Positions 1-8,225 of a stretch of 64,000 bases of DNA are shown here, one piece after another. The position numbers and the translations under genes are program-made. Every line of letters starts with the position of its first letter. The first letter of the stretch is position 1. The notes under the pieces were generated by a model that ran no database searches, was not told where the DNA came from, and saw nothing but the letters and a program-made list of their open reading frames with translations. Source of the DNA: Alphaproteobacteria bacterium (lineage in GTDB: Bacteria > Pseudomonadota > Alphaproteobacteria > Rhizobiales > JAJFHC01); NCBI GenBank assembly GCA_021775805.1, contig JAJFHD010000056.1:1-64000 (forward strand). Reading direction: 5' to 3'.

Positions 1-623
1 CCGTTGAGCAGGTAATACTGGTTCAGGTTCTTGTTTGAGGTCTTGTCGCGCGAATGGGACATCCTGAAATCGAATGAGTACCGCGTGACACCGCTGCTGT
101 TGATGGGAGAGCCGTGAATTTCCGTCGACGAAAACACGACGCATTCTCGGTCGCCGACATCAACATTTTCTGAATCCTTCAGAAGCCTGCCTTCGAGCTC
201 GGCTGTGTATTCGGCAAACAAATGCGGTTCGGCGAAGGCTTCTTCCCTGCCCGGCTTCAGGAAGGCGAACGAATTGTGTTGGCTTACCCCATGGAGCGGC
301 ACCCATACGGTCTTGGACCTGAGCCCGTGACCGTAGAGATAGTCCGTGTGGAATGACGTTCCATGCTGATTGGGAAGGAAGATTCTAGGTGTCGGGGCAA
401 TCTGCAGACACACATCATCGCCGCCTTCAAAAAACTCTTCGCGGATCTCCAGAGCCAGGGCGTGCCATAGGCTCACAAAAGTCTCGGTTTCAAGGAAACT
501 GAAGATTTCCTCTCTGGTCAGTGACCGTCCGTCATCCAATGCCGCAGAGAAAGCACTCTCAAACCCGCGCTTGATTTCCCCAATGGCAGAACTCTCATAT
601 TTGCGCATAGTAACGTGTTCCAT
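1..623 (-). CDS. Putative 2-oxoglutarate/Fe(II) oxygenase (StrG/phytanoyl-CoA dioxygenase-like), C-terminus cut by window edge
   Basis: The minus strand is open from an ATG at 623 to the window edge, giving about 207 residues with no stop. The protein carries a histidine-x-aspartate pair in FHTDYLYGHG and a distal histidine and arginine in EIHGSPINSSGVTRYSFDFR. This is the expected facial triad plus 2-oxoglutarate-binding arginine of a cupin-fold iron oxygenase. Members of this group hydroxylate small molecules or sugars, and they often lie in antibiotic or polysaccharide clusters. Its neighbours on the same strand are a fucosyltransferase, a GT2 enzyme and an ABC exporter, so a glycan-modifying role is an inference. 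A second in-frame ATG lies at 607. An inverted repeat (690-712) and a MITE-like element lie upstream. The exact substrate cannot be read from the sequence. Confidence 0.7.
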   Translation of the reverse strand, partial: MEHVTMRKYESSAIGEIKRGFESAFSAALDDGRSLTREEIFSFLETETFVSLWHALALEIREEFFEGGDDVCLQIAPTPRIFLPNQHGTSFHTDYLYGHGLRSKTVWVPLHGVSQHNSFAFLKPGREEAFAEPHLFAEYTAELEGRLLKDSENVDVGDRECVVFSSTEIHGSPINSSGVTRYSFDFRMSHSRDKTSNKNLNQYYLLN

Positions 624-689
624 GAATTCCAGAGTGGTGATCAGCCAAATTCACGTAATCGTTCTTGACCGGGACTTCAAATTCCGCAG

Positions 690-712
690 AACGAACTAAA
701 TCCCAGTTCGTT
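690..712. promoter_or_regulatory. Inverted repeat upstream of the oxygenase gene
   Basis: The arms AACGAACT (690-697) and AGTTCGTT (705-712) are perfect reverse complements separated by 7 bases. The repeat lies about 70 bases upstream of the oxygenase ATG. It has no T-run, so an operator is likelier than a terminator. The binding factor is unknown. Confidence 0.35.
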
Positions 713-807
713 TGAATCTGTTTTACAACAAAGGCTTACCCGGTTCGAAGGCAGACTCAAACTGGTCCGCAGTCTATCTCCGCCAGACGGGAATTTGAAG
801 CCTCATA

Positions 808-1069
808 GACCGTATCTGGTCCTTATTGAAACATTTGATGGAGTCAAATCAGCTCATTCGCCAAGGCGCGAAGCGCTGGGCGATGTGGAACATCGGTCAA
901 GCTTCGCAACGTCGGCGATGGGCTGATTTGGCCCACCGAAGGCCGGATTTTCGCGACCGCTGGACAGCGTTGCGGTCTGCTTGTGGTCAACCAGACCACG
1001 GCGCAAACCGCGCCTTGCCAGCAGACGCGAAATTTCGGTCAAATGATCCAATAAGGACCAGATACGGTC
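808..1069. mobile_element. MITE-like element of 262 bp with 31-bp terminal inverted repeats and TA target duplication
   Basis: The left end (808-838) and the right end (1039-1069) are reverse complements at 28 of 31 positions, starting GACCGTATCTGGTCCTTATTG. The element is flanked by TA on both sides (806-807 and 1070-1071), as expected for IS630/Tc1-mariner type insertion. No transposase reading frame fits inside, so it would be non-autonomous. Further inverted segments occur in the interior: AATCAGC near 846 pairs with GCTGATT near 926, and an AAGGCGCG/CGCGCCTT pair also occurs. The transcript could therefore fold extensively. It sits between the fucosyltransferase stop and the oxygenase gene, splitting two genes that read the same way. 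Confidence 0.75.
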
Positions 1070-1082
1070 TAAGACCGTATCT
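1060..1082. repeat. 11-bp palindrome at the MITE right end
   Basis: AGATACGGTCT (1060-1070), one A, then AGACCGTATCT (1072-1082) form a perfect inverted repeat. The outer arm is a second copy of the element's terminal 10-11 bases placed just outside it. It may be a truncated second element end or a preferred target. It lies 13 bases past the fucosyltransferase stop and could work as a hairpin. Confidence 0.6.
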
Positions 1083-1094
1083 ATGCAGTGACGG

Positions 1095-1991
1095 CTAACC
1101 CAGTGCAAGCCAGTTATCGGGGTACAAATCATAACTGCTGTGCTTGAAGAGATAGTCGCGGGAAAACCATCGCCTTGGCGCAATAACGCATTTTCCAGGC
1201 TGTGGATTGAGCCAGCCCCCCCACCAGCTGAACGAGCTGTTTGCCAGTACATGATGGTCACACGACGCCATGAGGCACAAGTCGTCGGCGGGTTTTGCCG
1301 GATCGCCGTCGATGACAAGCCTGTCTTTGGCAAACGACAGCATGTCGGCGGCGAAATCAGGCTCATCTGAAAATATGACGCATGTGGCTCCGGGACAGGC
1401 GTTCAGCAAATGCCGCACAGCCCTTTGGTAGTACTCCGGAGTGCATGACCCCGCGGTCTTGCCGGCCGACTTGCCGGTCACGTAGTCACCGCGGCGGACA
1501 TGAACCGAAATCGTCGTGGTCAGCCCGGCAATCTTGGCTTTCTTCTTCAGGAAGTCCGGGGATGGTTCCGCAGGCCGTGCAAACATCGAACGAAGATCTT
1601 CGGCGAATTCGACGAAGTAACGTTCGGATTGCCAGTAGCCGTCAAGCAGGACCGGCGGCTGCAACTGCAGCACTTCCGGCGCGAAGTGGAAATGCGGTTC
1701 AACAATATGCCCCTTGCGCAGGAAGGTCTGCCGTTTGGCCAGTTTCCTGCCGAGGGCTCTGCGCCAGTTCTGATCGAGAGCGAAATGTTCAACATCCGAT
1801 GCCGATGCCAGCGGAACATCGAGGCCAAAGGCCCCCAGCTCATACTCGCGTATCGGATCACGGCGGCAGTATTCGATCTCGAGTTTCAAGGGACACCCGG
1901 TGCGACGGGCCAAAGCATACGCCGTCGCAAACTGAAAGAGCTGGTTCCCGAGTCCGCCCTTTAGCCTGACAAAGACCACACGCTCAGGCAT
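1095..1991 (-). CDS. Glycosyltransferase family 11 protein (alpha-1,2-fucosyltransferase-like)
   Basis: This 298-residue cytoplasmic enzyme is predicted to transfer a 6-deoxyhexose, usually L-fucose, in alpha-1,2 linkage onto a glycan acceptor. It shows the three usual GT11 blocks: an N-terminal GGLGNQLFQFATAYALA nucleotide-sugar block (about residues 12-28), the HVRRGDYV motif in the middle, and the C-terminal ANSSFSWWGGWLNP block. Length matches the family (about 290-300). The ATG at 1991 has a purine-rich GAGGGAA upstream. It lies between the GT2 gene and the oxygenase, all reading leftwards, which suggests a surface polysaccharide assembly group. No fucose-nucleotide synthesis genes are in the window, so the donor sugar remains inferred. 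Confidence 0.88.
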   Translation of the reverse strand: MPERVVFVRLKGGLGNQLFQFATAYALARRTGCPLKLEIEYCRRDPIREYELGAFGLDVPLASASDVEHFALDQNWRRALGRKLAKRQTFLRKGHIVEPHFHFAPEVLQLQPPVLLDGYWQSERYFVEFAEDLRSMFARPAEPSPDFLKKKAKIAGLTTTISVHVRRGDYVTGKSAGKTAGSCTPEYYQRAVRHLLNACPGATCVIFSDEPDFAADMLSFAKDRLVIDGDPAKPADDLCLMASCDHHVLANSSFSWWGGWLNPQPGKCVIAPRRWFSRDYLFKHSSYDLYPDNWLALG

Positions 1992-2039
1992 GGCAACATT
2001 CCCTCTCGCTAAACCTCACCGGGGCATCGCGCCGCTACC

Positions 2040-2876
2040 CTAGAACCACCGCCCGGCCTTGTGGTCAAAAACGATATGGCCCGGGTCCCGTTTGCGCCCG
2101 GTCCGGAGCCACCGGAACTTCAACGCATCGTGGGACGCAAGCATTTTCTCGCCAAGCGTCGGCACACGTGCGATCGAGCGCAGTTCGGTGTCATAGACAT
2201 CCCGGTACTTGTCAGACAGCTGTCCGGGCACCTTTCGAAAGCAGCCGAGCATGGAGGCTACAATCCTCAGGTCTTCGGCACCGGCGAAACAATGCCAGAG
2301 GTAGAAATCCCCGGCCAGCCGAAGCGACCGCAGGCGGTCAAGGTCGACAAGTTTGTTGAGGCCGGCGCTCCAGAAGGTCGACTCCTGCTGCACAACCGGC
2401 AACCGCGTGCCGTAAAAACCGTTCTCGAAAAACACGCGGCGGTAGCGATAGGGTATGCGGATATCGGTGATTTCTCCCGCGACATTGCAGACCGTCTGAA
2501 ATCCTGTCAGCCAGCGTGCAAGACCGGCTTCAAAAACAGCCGCGACGACGCCGAAGCATTGAGGATGATGGAAGTCGCCAGCGTTTATGTAACAGCATAC
2601 ATCTCCCGTGGCCCGCTCGAGGCCTTTGGACAGCGCATCATAGACACCCTCGTCGGGCTCGCTGACCAGTTCGATCATCAAATCGTCCGTGGCGTGTTCC
2701 TCGATAAAGCCGCGTACAATCTCGACGGTCGAATCCGTTGATGCCCCATCCGCCACAATATACTGCAGCTTCGCGCTGCCGTCGCGAAAGCAGGATTGGG
2801 TGAGCACACTTTGCATTGTTCCCGCAATCCAGAGTTCGGCATTGAAACACGGCGTTATGACGGTGAATGTGGTCAT
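2040..2876 (-). CDS. Glycosyltransferase family 2 protein
   Basis: This is a 278-residue inverting GT-A glycosyltransferase. The N-terminus FTVITPCFNAELWIAGTMQS starts the nucleotide-binding fold. DGASTDSTVEIV and SEPDEGVYDALSKGL match WcaE/GT2_6-type enzymes, and CYINAGD supplies the metal-binding acidic pair region (about residues 95-105). It has no membrane span, so it should act on the cytoplasmic face of the membrane on a lipid-linked acceptor. The gap to the fucosyltransferase gene is 48 bases, and the ABC exporter lies 112 bases upstream, so co-transcription is plausible. The ribosome-binding site before the ATG at 2876 is weak. The donor sugar cannot be predicted. Confidence 0.85.
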   Translation of the reverse strand: MTTFTVITPCFNAELWIAGTMQSVLTQSCFRDGSAKLQYIVADGASTDSTVEIVRGFIEEHATDDLMIELVSEPDEGVYDALSKGLERATGDVCCYINAGDFHHPQCFGVVAAVFEAGLARWLTGFQTVCNVAGEITDIRIPYRYRRVFFENGFYGTRLPVVQQESTFWSAGLNKLVDLDRLRSLRLAGDFYLWHCFAGAEDLRIVASMLGCFRKVPGQLSDKYRDVYDTELRSIARVPTLGEKMLASHDALKFRWLRTGRKRDPGHIVFDHKAGRWF

Positions 2877-2988
2877 GATGTGGAGACCGGAATTGAACCG
2901 GGAAGGCTTTTGGCGAGACAGCCCCCGGTCCGGTCGCTACGGCCAAACATGTTGACATAGTCCGTCACGCCGCCACAATCCGCGCTCT

Positions 2989-4731
2989 TCAAGCCACGGC
3001 CCTCTCTATCTCTCGGCAGTTGATCTTGTGATTTGATATCTCGAGAATTAGATCGGCTGCATCGAGCCAGGCCGCGCGATGGGTGATCGAGATGATGGTG
3101 CGCGTACTTGCGAGGGCGTGTATCTGTCTGCAGATTTCAACTTCCGTTTGCGGGTCGAGCGCGCTTGTGACTTCATCCAGTATGATCAGTTGCGGGTTGT
3201 GCACCAAGGCCCGGGCAAGCGAAATCCGCTGACGTTGTCCGCCGGAAAGTTTCAGCCCCTGTTCGCCGATCTCGGTGTGGATACCGTGGTCGAGCTCCTC
3301 GACGAACTCGACCGCATTTGCGATGCGTAGCGCCTCCCAGACTTCCTCATCGGTGAACTCGGGATCCCCCAAGGTGATGTTCAGTTTTATCGTGCCGTTG
3401 TGCAGGATGAGTTCCTGGGGCACATAACCCACAAGGCTGCGCCAGCGGCGAAGGTCAATCCGGTCCAGGGGCACGCCATCGACGAGAACATGGCCGTTAT
3501 CGGGCTTATAGAGACCGAGAATCAGGTCGGTCAGTGTTGTCTTGCCCTGTCCGGACGGCCCATGGATCACACTGAGCTTGTTCGCCGGTATCGCCGCCGA
3601 GGCCTGGCTGAGTATTGTCTTGCTCCCGAAAGAAAAGTCGATGCCATCCATGGTTATTCCCTTGTCCAGCGTGGGAATTTGTACGCCTGTGGTAACCTCT
3701 TGGGCCGCCTCCGCTTCACGGATGATTTCGCGAATGCGCCAGAAAGACACCTCCTGTTTGGCCACGTTCTGCGACATGCGCTGAACCTTGCCGACACTCT
3801 TGGTGATATGAAGCATCAAACCGCCAATCACGCCAAGTTCGAGAATTGACACGTGCCAGTACGTTACCGCGACGTACAGGCCGGCACCAATGGCCAGGGT
3901 TTCGAGCAGGCCCTGAAGGTTCATGAGACCCTGGCTCGATATGACGGTTCGGCGAATGAGCTTGCGCAAGCGTTTTATGGTGCGGTTGAACACCACATGG
4001 ACGTGGTCCTGCCGGGCCATCGCCTTGAGCGGCTTGATGCTGCCAAAAGTGTCCGTAAGGTTGATGTTCAGCAGTTGAGAGGTCAGCACCTGCTTGCGGC
4101 CGGCCTTGCGCGCTATTCCGACAAGGAAATGCAACGCACTCACGATCAGAAGGCCCGCTCCCAGGGCGACCAGAGCAAGCTTGCCCGATATGACAACGAT
4201 GACACTGAGATAAACCAACGTTCTCATGGATACTTCAATGAAACGAGCCGACTGCAGAAACGAGTCGGCGGCGCCCGAAGCGAACGAACTGACGGCGTAT
4301 GTGAGCTGGCCAAGCGGTTCCTTGGTGAAATAGGCCCACTTGGCCTTCAAGAAACCATCGATCAGACGGCGCCGGTAGCTTGTTGCCAGGTCGGCAATTG
4401 TGTAACCGACGAAGCTCATGGCAAAAAATGTCAGGAACTCCCGCGCCACAAGCCCCGAAATCATGACGATCAGCAAACTGGTGAACGAGATCGGCAACCC
4501 CATCGAGGCGAGAAAATCGATCATCTGGTTGGCAAATTCAGGACGTGAGCCGAGATCATCTCCGGTGCTCACGGCCAATACCGGAAGAATGGTCGCTAGC
4601 CCGAAACCTTCGGCAAGCCCCGCGGCCAGCAGGCACACAAGAATCAGGGCCTGGCGCCACCGCGATGCATCAGATTGAAAAAAGATCTTGAATGCTGTCA
4701 TGTCTAACCGGGCTTCATCATACGTATGCAT
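2989..4731 (-). CDS. ABC exporter, fused transmembrane and ATPase domains (MsbA/PglK-like flippase)
   Basis: The 580-residue half-transporter has about six membrane spans in its first 320 residues, then a nucleotide-binding domain. The ATPase has Walker A GPSGQGKTT (about 390), the signature LSGGQRQRISLARAL (about 490) and Walker B LIILDE followed by TSALD. Proteins of this form move lipid-linked oligosaccharides, lipid A or peptides out of the cytoplasm as homodimers. Next to two glycosyltransferases it is most likely a flippase for a lipid-linked glycan, by context only. The ATG at 4731 is used here; an internal ATG at 4701 is an alternative start, and neither has a strong ribosome-binding site. 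Confidence 0.85.
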   Translation of the reverse strand: MHTYDEARLDMTAFKIFFQSDASRWRQALILVCLLAAGLAEGFGLATILPVLAVSTGDDLGSRPEFANQMIDFLASMGLPISFTSLLIVMISGLVAREFLTFFAMSFVGYTIADLATSYRRRLIDGFLKAKWAYFTKEPLGQLTYAVSSFASGAADSFLQSARFIEVSMRTLVYLSVIVVISGKLALVALGAGLLIVSALHFLVGIARKAGRKQVLTSQLLNINLTDTFGSIKPLKAMARQDHVHVVFNRTIKRLRKLIRRTVISSQGLMNLQGLLETLAIGAGLYVAVTYWHVSILELGVIGGLMLHITKSVGKVQRMSQNVAKQEVSFWRIREIIREAEAAQEVTTGVQIPTLDKGITMDGIDFSFGSKTILSQASAAIPANKLSVIHGPSGQGKTTLTDLILGLYKPDNGHVLVDGVPLDRIDLRRWRSLVGYVPQELILHNGTIKLNITLGDPEFTDEEVWEALRIANAVEFVEELDHGIHTEIGEQGLKLSGGQRQRISLARALVHNPQLIILDEVTSALDPQTEVEICRQIHALASTRTIISITHRAAWLDAADLILEISNHKINCREIERAVA

Positions 4732-4836
4732 TCACCATGCGCTGAAGACTGAAATCAGCCAATTTCATGCCAGTGGCATTTCCCAAACCATCGTCGCGCG
4801 GGTATTAGCAGCATCACCGGTATTTGGCCACCCCGG

Positions 4837-6522
4837 TCAAGCCTGCTCCTCGGCATACAGTTCCTTTTTCGACAACTTGCCAACTGGCGTTTTCGGCAGC
4901 GCATCGCGTAGTTCCATAGCGCGGACCATCTCGTGACGGCCAAGACGCTCGTCGAGGAACCCCTGCAGTTGTTCGATCGTCATCGCCGGTGCGCCGGCTT
5001 TCAGTTTGATGAATGCCTTGGGACTCTGACCGCGTTTGGCATCAGCAACGCCGATAACAATGACCTCCTCGACATCGGGGTGCTGATAAATCGCTTCCTC
5101 GATATTGCGCGGATAGACATTGAATCCGGAACACAAGATCATGTCCTTGATCCTGTCGATCAGAAACACGAAGCCGTCTTCGTCGATATAGCCGCTGTCG
5201 CCACTGCGGAAAAAGCCGTCTGCGTTGAAGGCTTCAGCGGTTGCGTCGGGACGCTGCCAGTATCCTTTCATGACATTGGGACCCTTGATGCAAATCTCGC
5301 CCTTCTCGCCGGTTGCCAAAGGCGTGGTCGAGGTTTCGGCATCGTAAATGCACATTTCGACCCGAGGCAGCGGCACACCGCAACTGCCCTCCTTGTAGGT
5401 TCCATAGAGCGGCGTTCCGGTGCCTGCCGGACTGGTTTCGGTCATGCCCCAGCCCTCACAGATCCGCGTCCCGGTCAGGGCCTCGAATTGTTTCAGGGTA
5501 TCAAGCGGCAGAGGCGCGCCCCCTGACATGCAGTTGTGCAGCGACGACAGGTCAAACCGGCTTACTTCGTCATGGTTGATAATCGCCGAATACATCGCCG
5601 GTACTCCGGGAAAAATCGTCGGTTTCTTGGCGTCGATATCCTTCAGGACCGCATCGATTTCAAATCTGGGGTGGAGAATGAGTTTTGAACCGGTCGCCAC
5701 GGCCAGGAACATGTTTACTTGCAGGGCAAAAATGTGAAACAGCGGAAGAACCGCCAGAAAAACGTCACTGCCACGCTGAAGCGAGGGTCTGGTGCCGCTG
5801 GAGAACGCCAGATACTGGGAACAGGCAGCGACCAGATTGAGATGGGTCAGCATCGCCCCCTTGGCAATCCCGGTGGTGCCGCCGGTATACTGCAACACGG
5901 CAACCTCGTCAGCGGGCTTCGCGACAGTGTGCTTCTCGTAGGTGCCGTCATTGTCGATCAGAGCGCTGAAACGGACGTGGTTTTCGTCCTGAGGGACTCG
6001 TGCAATCTGCGATCTCTTCAGCAGCGGAAACAGAAGGTTCTTCGGAAACGGAAGCATTTCCTGCAAGGTTCCAACCACCAGCTTGTCGACATCGGTTTCT
6101 GCGAAGACACGGGCGATAGTCGGAAATAGTGCTTCAAGATCCAGCGTGACGATAATTTCCGATCCGCTGTCACGTGCCTTGTGAATTAGCTCCATTACCG
6201 AATCGAGCGGCGAATAGTTCACGACAATGCCGCCGGCCTTGAGGACGCCGAAAAACGAAATAATGAAATGAGGCGTGTTGGGCAGGAACAGGCCGACGCG
6301 CGTGCCCTCGCCGACACCAAGTTTCTGGAACCCAAGCGCCGCGCAATCGACCAGCCGGGAGAGCTCCCGGTAGGTCAGGCTTTTTCCCATGAAGTCGATC
6401 GCCGCATGATCGGGATAAAGGGCAACCGCCTCGTCAAGGACGGCAAATGCCGGCTTGTCTTCGATGTTTATGTCCCACACCACGCCTTCGGGATAGGACG
6501 ATTCCCAGGTTCGTTTGCTCAT
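4837..6522 (-). CDS. Long-chain fatty acid-CoA ligase-like AMP-binding protein
   Basis: The 561-residue ANL-superfamily enzyme should activate a fatty acid to acyl-AMP and then acyl-CoA. The P-loop-like signature YTGGTTGIAKGAMLTH lies near residue 200. GWGMTETSP, then GYIDEDGFVFLIDRIKDMI and the C-terminal hinge and lysine region PVGKLSKKEL are all present, so it should be catalytically complete. The ATG at 6522 (MSKRTWESS) is preferred because the family starts there; an upstream GTG at 6573 would add 17 atypical residues. It is transcribed towards the ABC exporter with a 105-base gap. It could supply acyl groups for a lipid-linked product or serve ordinary beta-oxidation; the sequence does not decide. 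Confidence 0.88.
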   Translation of the reverse strand: MSKRTWESSYPEGVVWDINIEDKPAFAVLDEAVALYPDHAAIDFMGKSLTYRELSRLVDCAALGFQKLGVGEGTRVGLFLPNTPHFIISFFGVLKAGGIVVNYSPLDSVMELIHKARDSGSEIIVTLDLEALFPTIARVFAETDVDKLVVGTLQEMLPFPKNLLFPLLKRSQIARVPQDENHVRFSALIDNDGTYEKHTVAKPADEVAVLQYTGGTTGIAKGAMLTHLNLVAACSQYLAFSSGTRPSLQRGSDVFLAVLPLFHIFALQVNMFLAVATGSKLILHPRFEIDAVLKDIDAKKPTIFPGVPAMYSAIINHDEVSRFDLSSLHNCMSGGAPLPLDTLKQFEALTGTRICEGWGMTETSPAGTGTPLYGTYKEGSCGVPLPRVEMCIYDAETSTTPLATGEKGEICIKGPNVMKGYWQRPDATAEAFNADGFFRSGDSGYIDEDGFVFLIDRIKDMILCSGFNVYPRNIEEAIYQHPDVEEVIVIGVADAKRGQSPKAFIKLKAGAPAMTIEQLQGFLDERLGRHEMVRAMELRDALPKTPVGKLSKKELYAEEQA

Positions 6523-6986
6523 GACATCATTGTAACGGTTGTTGCTCCAGCTCACACCCGAATAATAGACCACTATCCGCCATAGGGGACTCTATTTGAA
6601 CAGGCGGGGCTCAGGGTACGCCATTTTCCCGCCACTCCTTTCCGAGGCCGGGCCGTGTCATCGACCGAGGCATTGGGTCTGTCCTGTTGCACACGGGCCA
6701 CGTTCGTCCGGCGGGTCCGCCAAACCCGGCAACCCGACAAGCACGGGCCCGACTCGCCACAATTGCCGATGTGCACCGAATCGTTTGATTCGAATAATGC
6801 CGCGAATCAGTACCTTAACATTCGCCAGCCACACTATTTTCGAAGTATCGCCCCGATCCCGTCCTATCGACGCCACAAATTGGGCCTATTCTCCCTCAGC
6901 TAAATTGATGTTTTAAAAAGCATTTTCGAATGTCGTGTCAATTTGGCCACGCGAATTGGGGAAGTCAGAGTATAGCAGGAGGACGC
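6523..6986. other. Divergent intergenic region, no gene seen
   Basis: This stretch of 464 bases separates the leftward acyl-CoA ligase from the rightward TAXI protein and should hold both promoters. The part from about 6780 to 6930 is noticeably AT-richer. A short GATTCG/CGAATC inverted pair occurs at 6787-6808. The only convincing element is AGGAGG (6977-6982), which fixes the start of the next gene. Confidence 0.6.
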
Positions 6987-8090
6987 ATGCCGATGCTGCG
7001 TATCGCAATCGCCGTTTTGTCGACGGTCTTGATGATTTCAGTGAGTTGGGCTCAGCAAACAAACAGCCCGCAATCTGCCAAGGCCAACAGTGGAACGGTC
7101 GGAATCATATCGGGCGGCACATCGGGCACCTATATCAGGATAGCCTCCGATCTTGCTTCCGCACTCAATGACGGCGATCAGCTTCGCGTCCTGCCGATTG
7201 TCGGCAAGGGGTCATTGCAGAACATCAACGACGTGCTTTATCTCAAGGGGATTGACGTGGGAATCGTCCAGTCCGATGTCCTTGAGTACCTCAAGCGGGA
7301 CCCCGCTTATAAGGGTATTGAGAACAGAATTCGGTATATCGCAAAACTCTACAATGAAGAGTTTCACCTGGTCGGCAACGAAAACATCCGCACTATCCAG
7401 GATCTTGCCGGCAAACGCGTGAACTTTGGCAACAAGGGAAGCGGCACCTACATTACGGCTTCAACCGTGTTCAAGGCCCTCGGCGTGTCCGTCACGCCGA
7501 CTGCATTCAGCCAGGCGGTTGCCCTGGAAAAGGTTCGCACCGGAGAAGTTGACGCCCTGGTCTACGTCGCCGGCAAACCCGCCAGGGCTTTCGTGGACAT
7601 CAAACCCGAGGACGGCCTGCGCCTGGTGCGGGTCGATTATGCGGGACCGCTTCGCAAGACCTATCTGCCGTCGGTCTTCAGCGATGACGATTATCCCGGG
7701 CTGGTCCCGCCCGGCAAGCAGATCAACACTGTCGCCGTCGGCGCGGTCATGGCCGTCTTCAACTGGAAGGACGACTCGCTGCGGTACCGGAAAGTCTCAC
7801 GCTTCGTGAATACGTTCTTCTCCCAGTTCGAACGGCTGCAAAAGGCACCCAGACACAAGAAGTGGCAGGAGATCAACCTGTCCGCTGAGTTGCCCGGCTG
7901 GGTCCGGTTCAGCGCTGCCAAAAAGTGGCTGGCGAAAAACGGACCGGTCACAGCAGCCGATTTGGTCAGTTCCTTCAAGGCGTTCCTGGAGGAAAACAAT
8001 ATCTCAGAAGAAGGCCAGACGGTCTCGGCGGCACAGAAGGAAGCCTTGTTCAAGGAGTTCATGACCTGGCAGAGCAACCGCACCGAATGA
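6987..8090 (+). CDS. TAXI-family TRAP transporter solute-binding protein
   Basis: The 367-residue protein has a signal peptide (MPMLRIAIAVLSTVLMISVSW, cleaved near AQQ) and then the TAXI opening GTVGIISGGTSGTYIRIASDLA. DLAGKRVNFGNKGSGTYITASTVF and a long periplasmic two-lobe binding domain follow. It should bind an organic acid, amino acid or similar ligand in the periplasm. The ATG at 6987 is chosen because AGGAGG ends four bases before it; an earlier in-frame start would block signal peptide recognition. TAXI proteins usually pair with fused 4TM-12TM membrane subunits, but none is present nearby, so the partner is elsewhere or the protein acts as a sensor. A large Sel1-like membrane protein follows 135 bases later. 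Confidence 0.88.
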   Translation: MPMLRIAIAVLSTVLMISVSWAQQTNSPQSAKANSGTVGIISGGTSGTYIRIASDLASALNDGDQLRVLPIVGKGSLQNINDVLYLKGIDVGIVQSDVLEYLKRDPAYKGIENRIRYIAKLYNEEFHLVGNENIRTIQDLAGKRVNFGNKGSGTYITASTVFKALGVSVTPTAFSQAVALEKVRTGEVDALVYVAGKPARAFVDIKPEDGLRLVRVDYAGPLRKTYLPSVFSDDDYPGLVPPGKQINTVAVGAVMAVFNWKDDSLRYRKVSRFVNTFFSQFERLQKAPRHKKWQEINLSAELPGWVRFSAAKKWLAKNGPVTAADLVSSFKAFLEENNISEEGQTVSAAQKEALFKEFMTWQSNRTE

Positions 8091-8225
8091 TCAAGGATCG
8101 TGCTGCAATTGATGCTCGAAAGGTCACGATTGCAACACACGATTGCTGCAATTGCAGACCTCAATGGGCCCGCGTCAAACGCGGCAAGGAGATGATACCT
8201 CGCAGTTTTTGAAGGAGTTGAGAAA

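Noticed and set aside
826..1366. Short reading frames over the MITE-like element and GT11 3' end
   Set aside because: They cross element borders or lie in other frames of the fucosyltransferase and show no family features.
2880..2955. tRNA-like 3' half on the minus strand, with GGTTCAATTCCGG resembling a T-arm upstream of the GT2 start
   Set aside because: The T-stem has a mismatch, no matching 5' acceptor strand is found and no anticodon arm folds well. It is probably chance.
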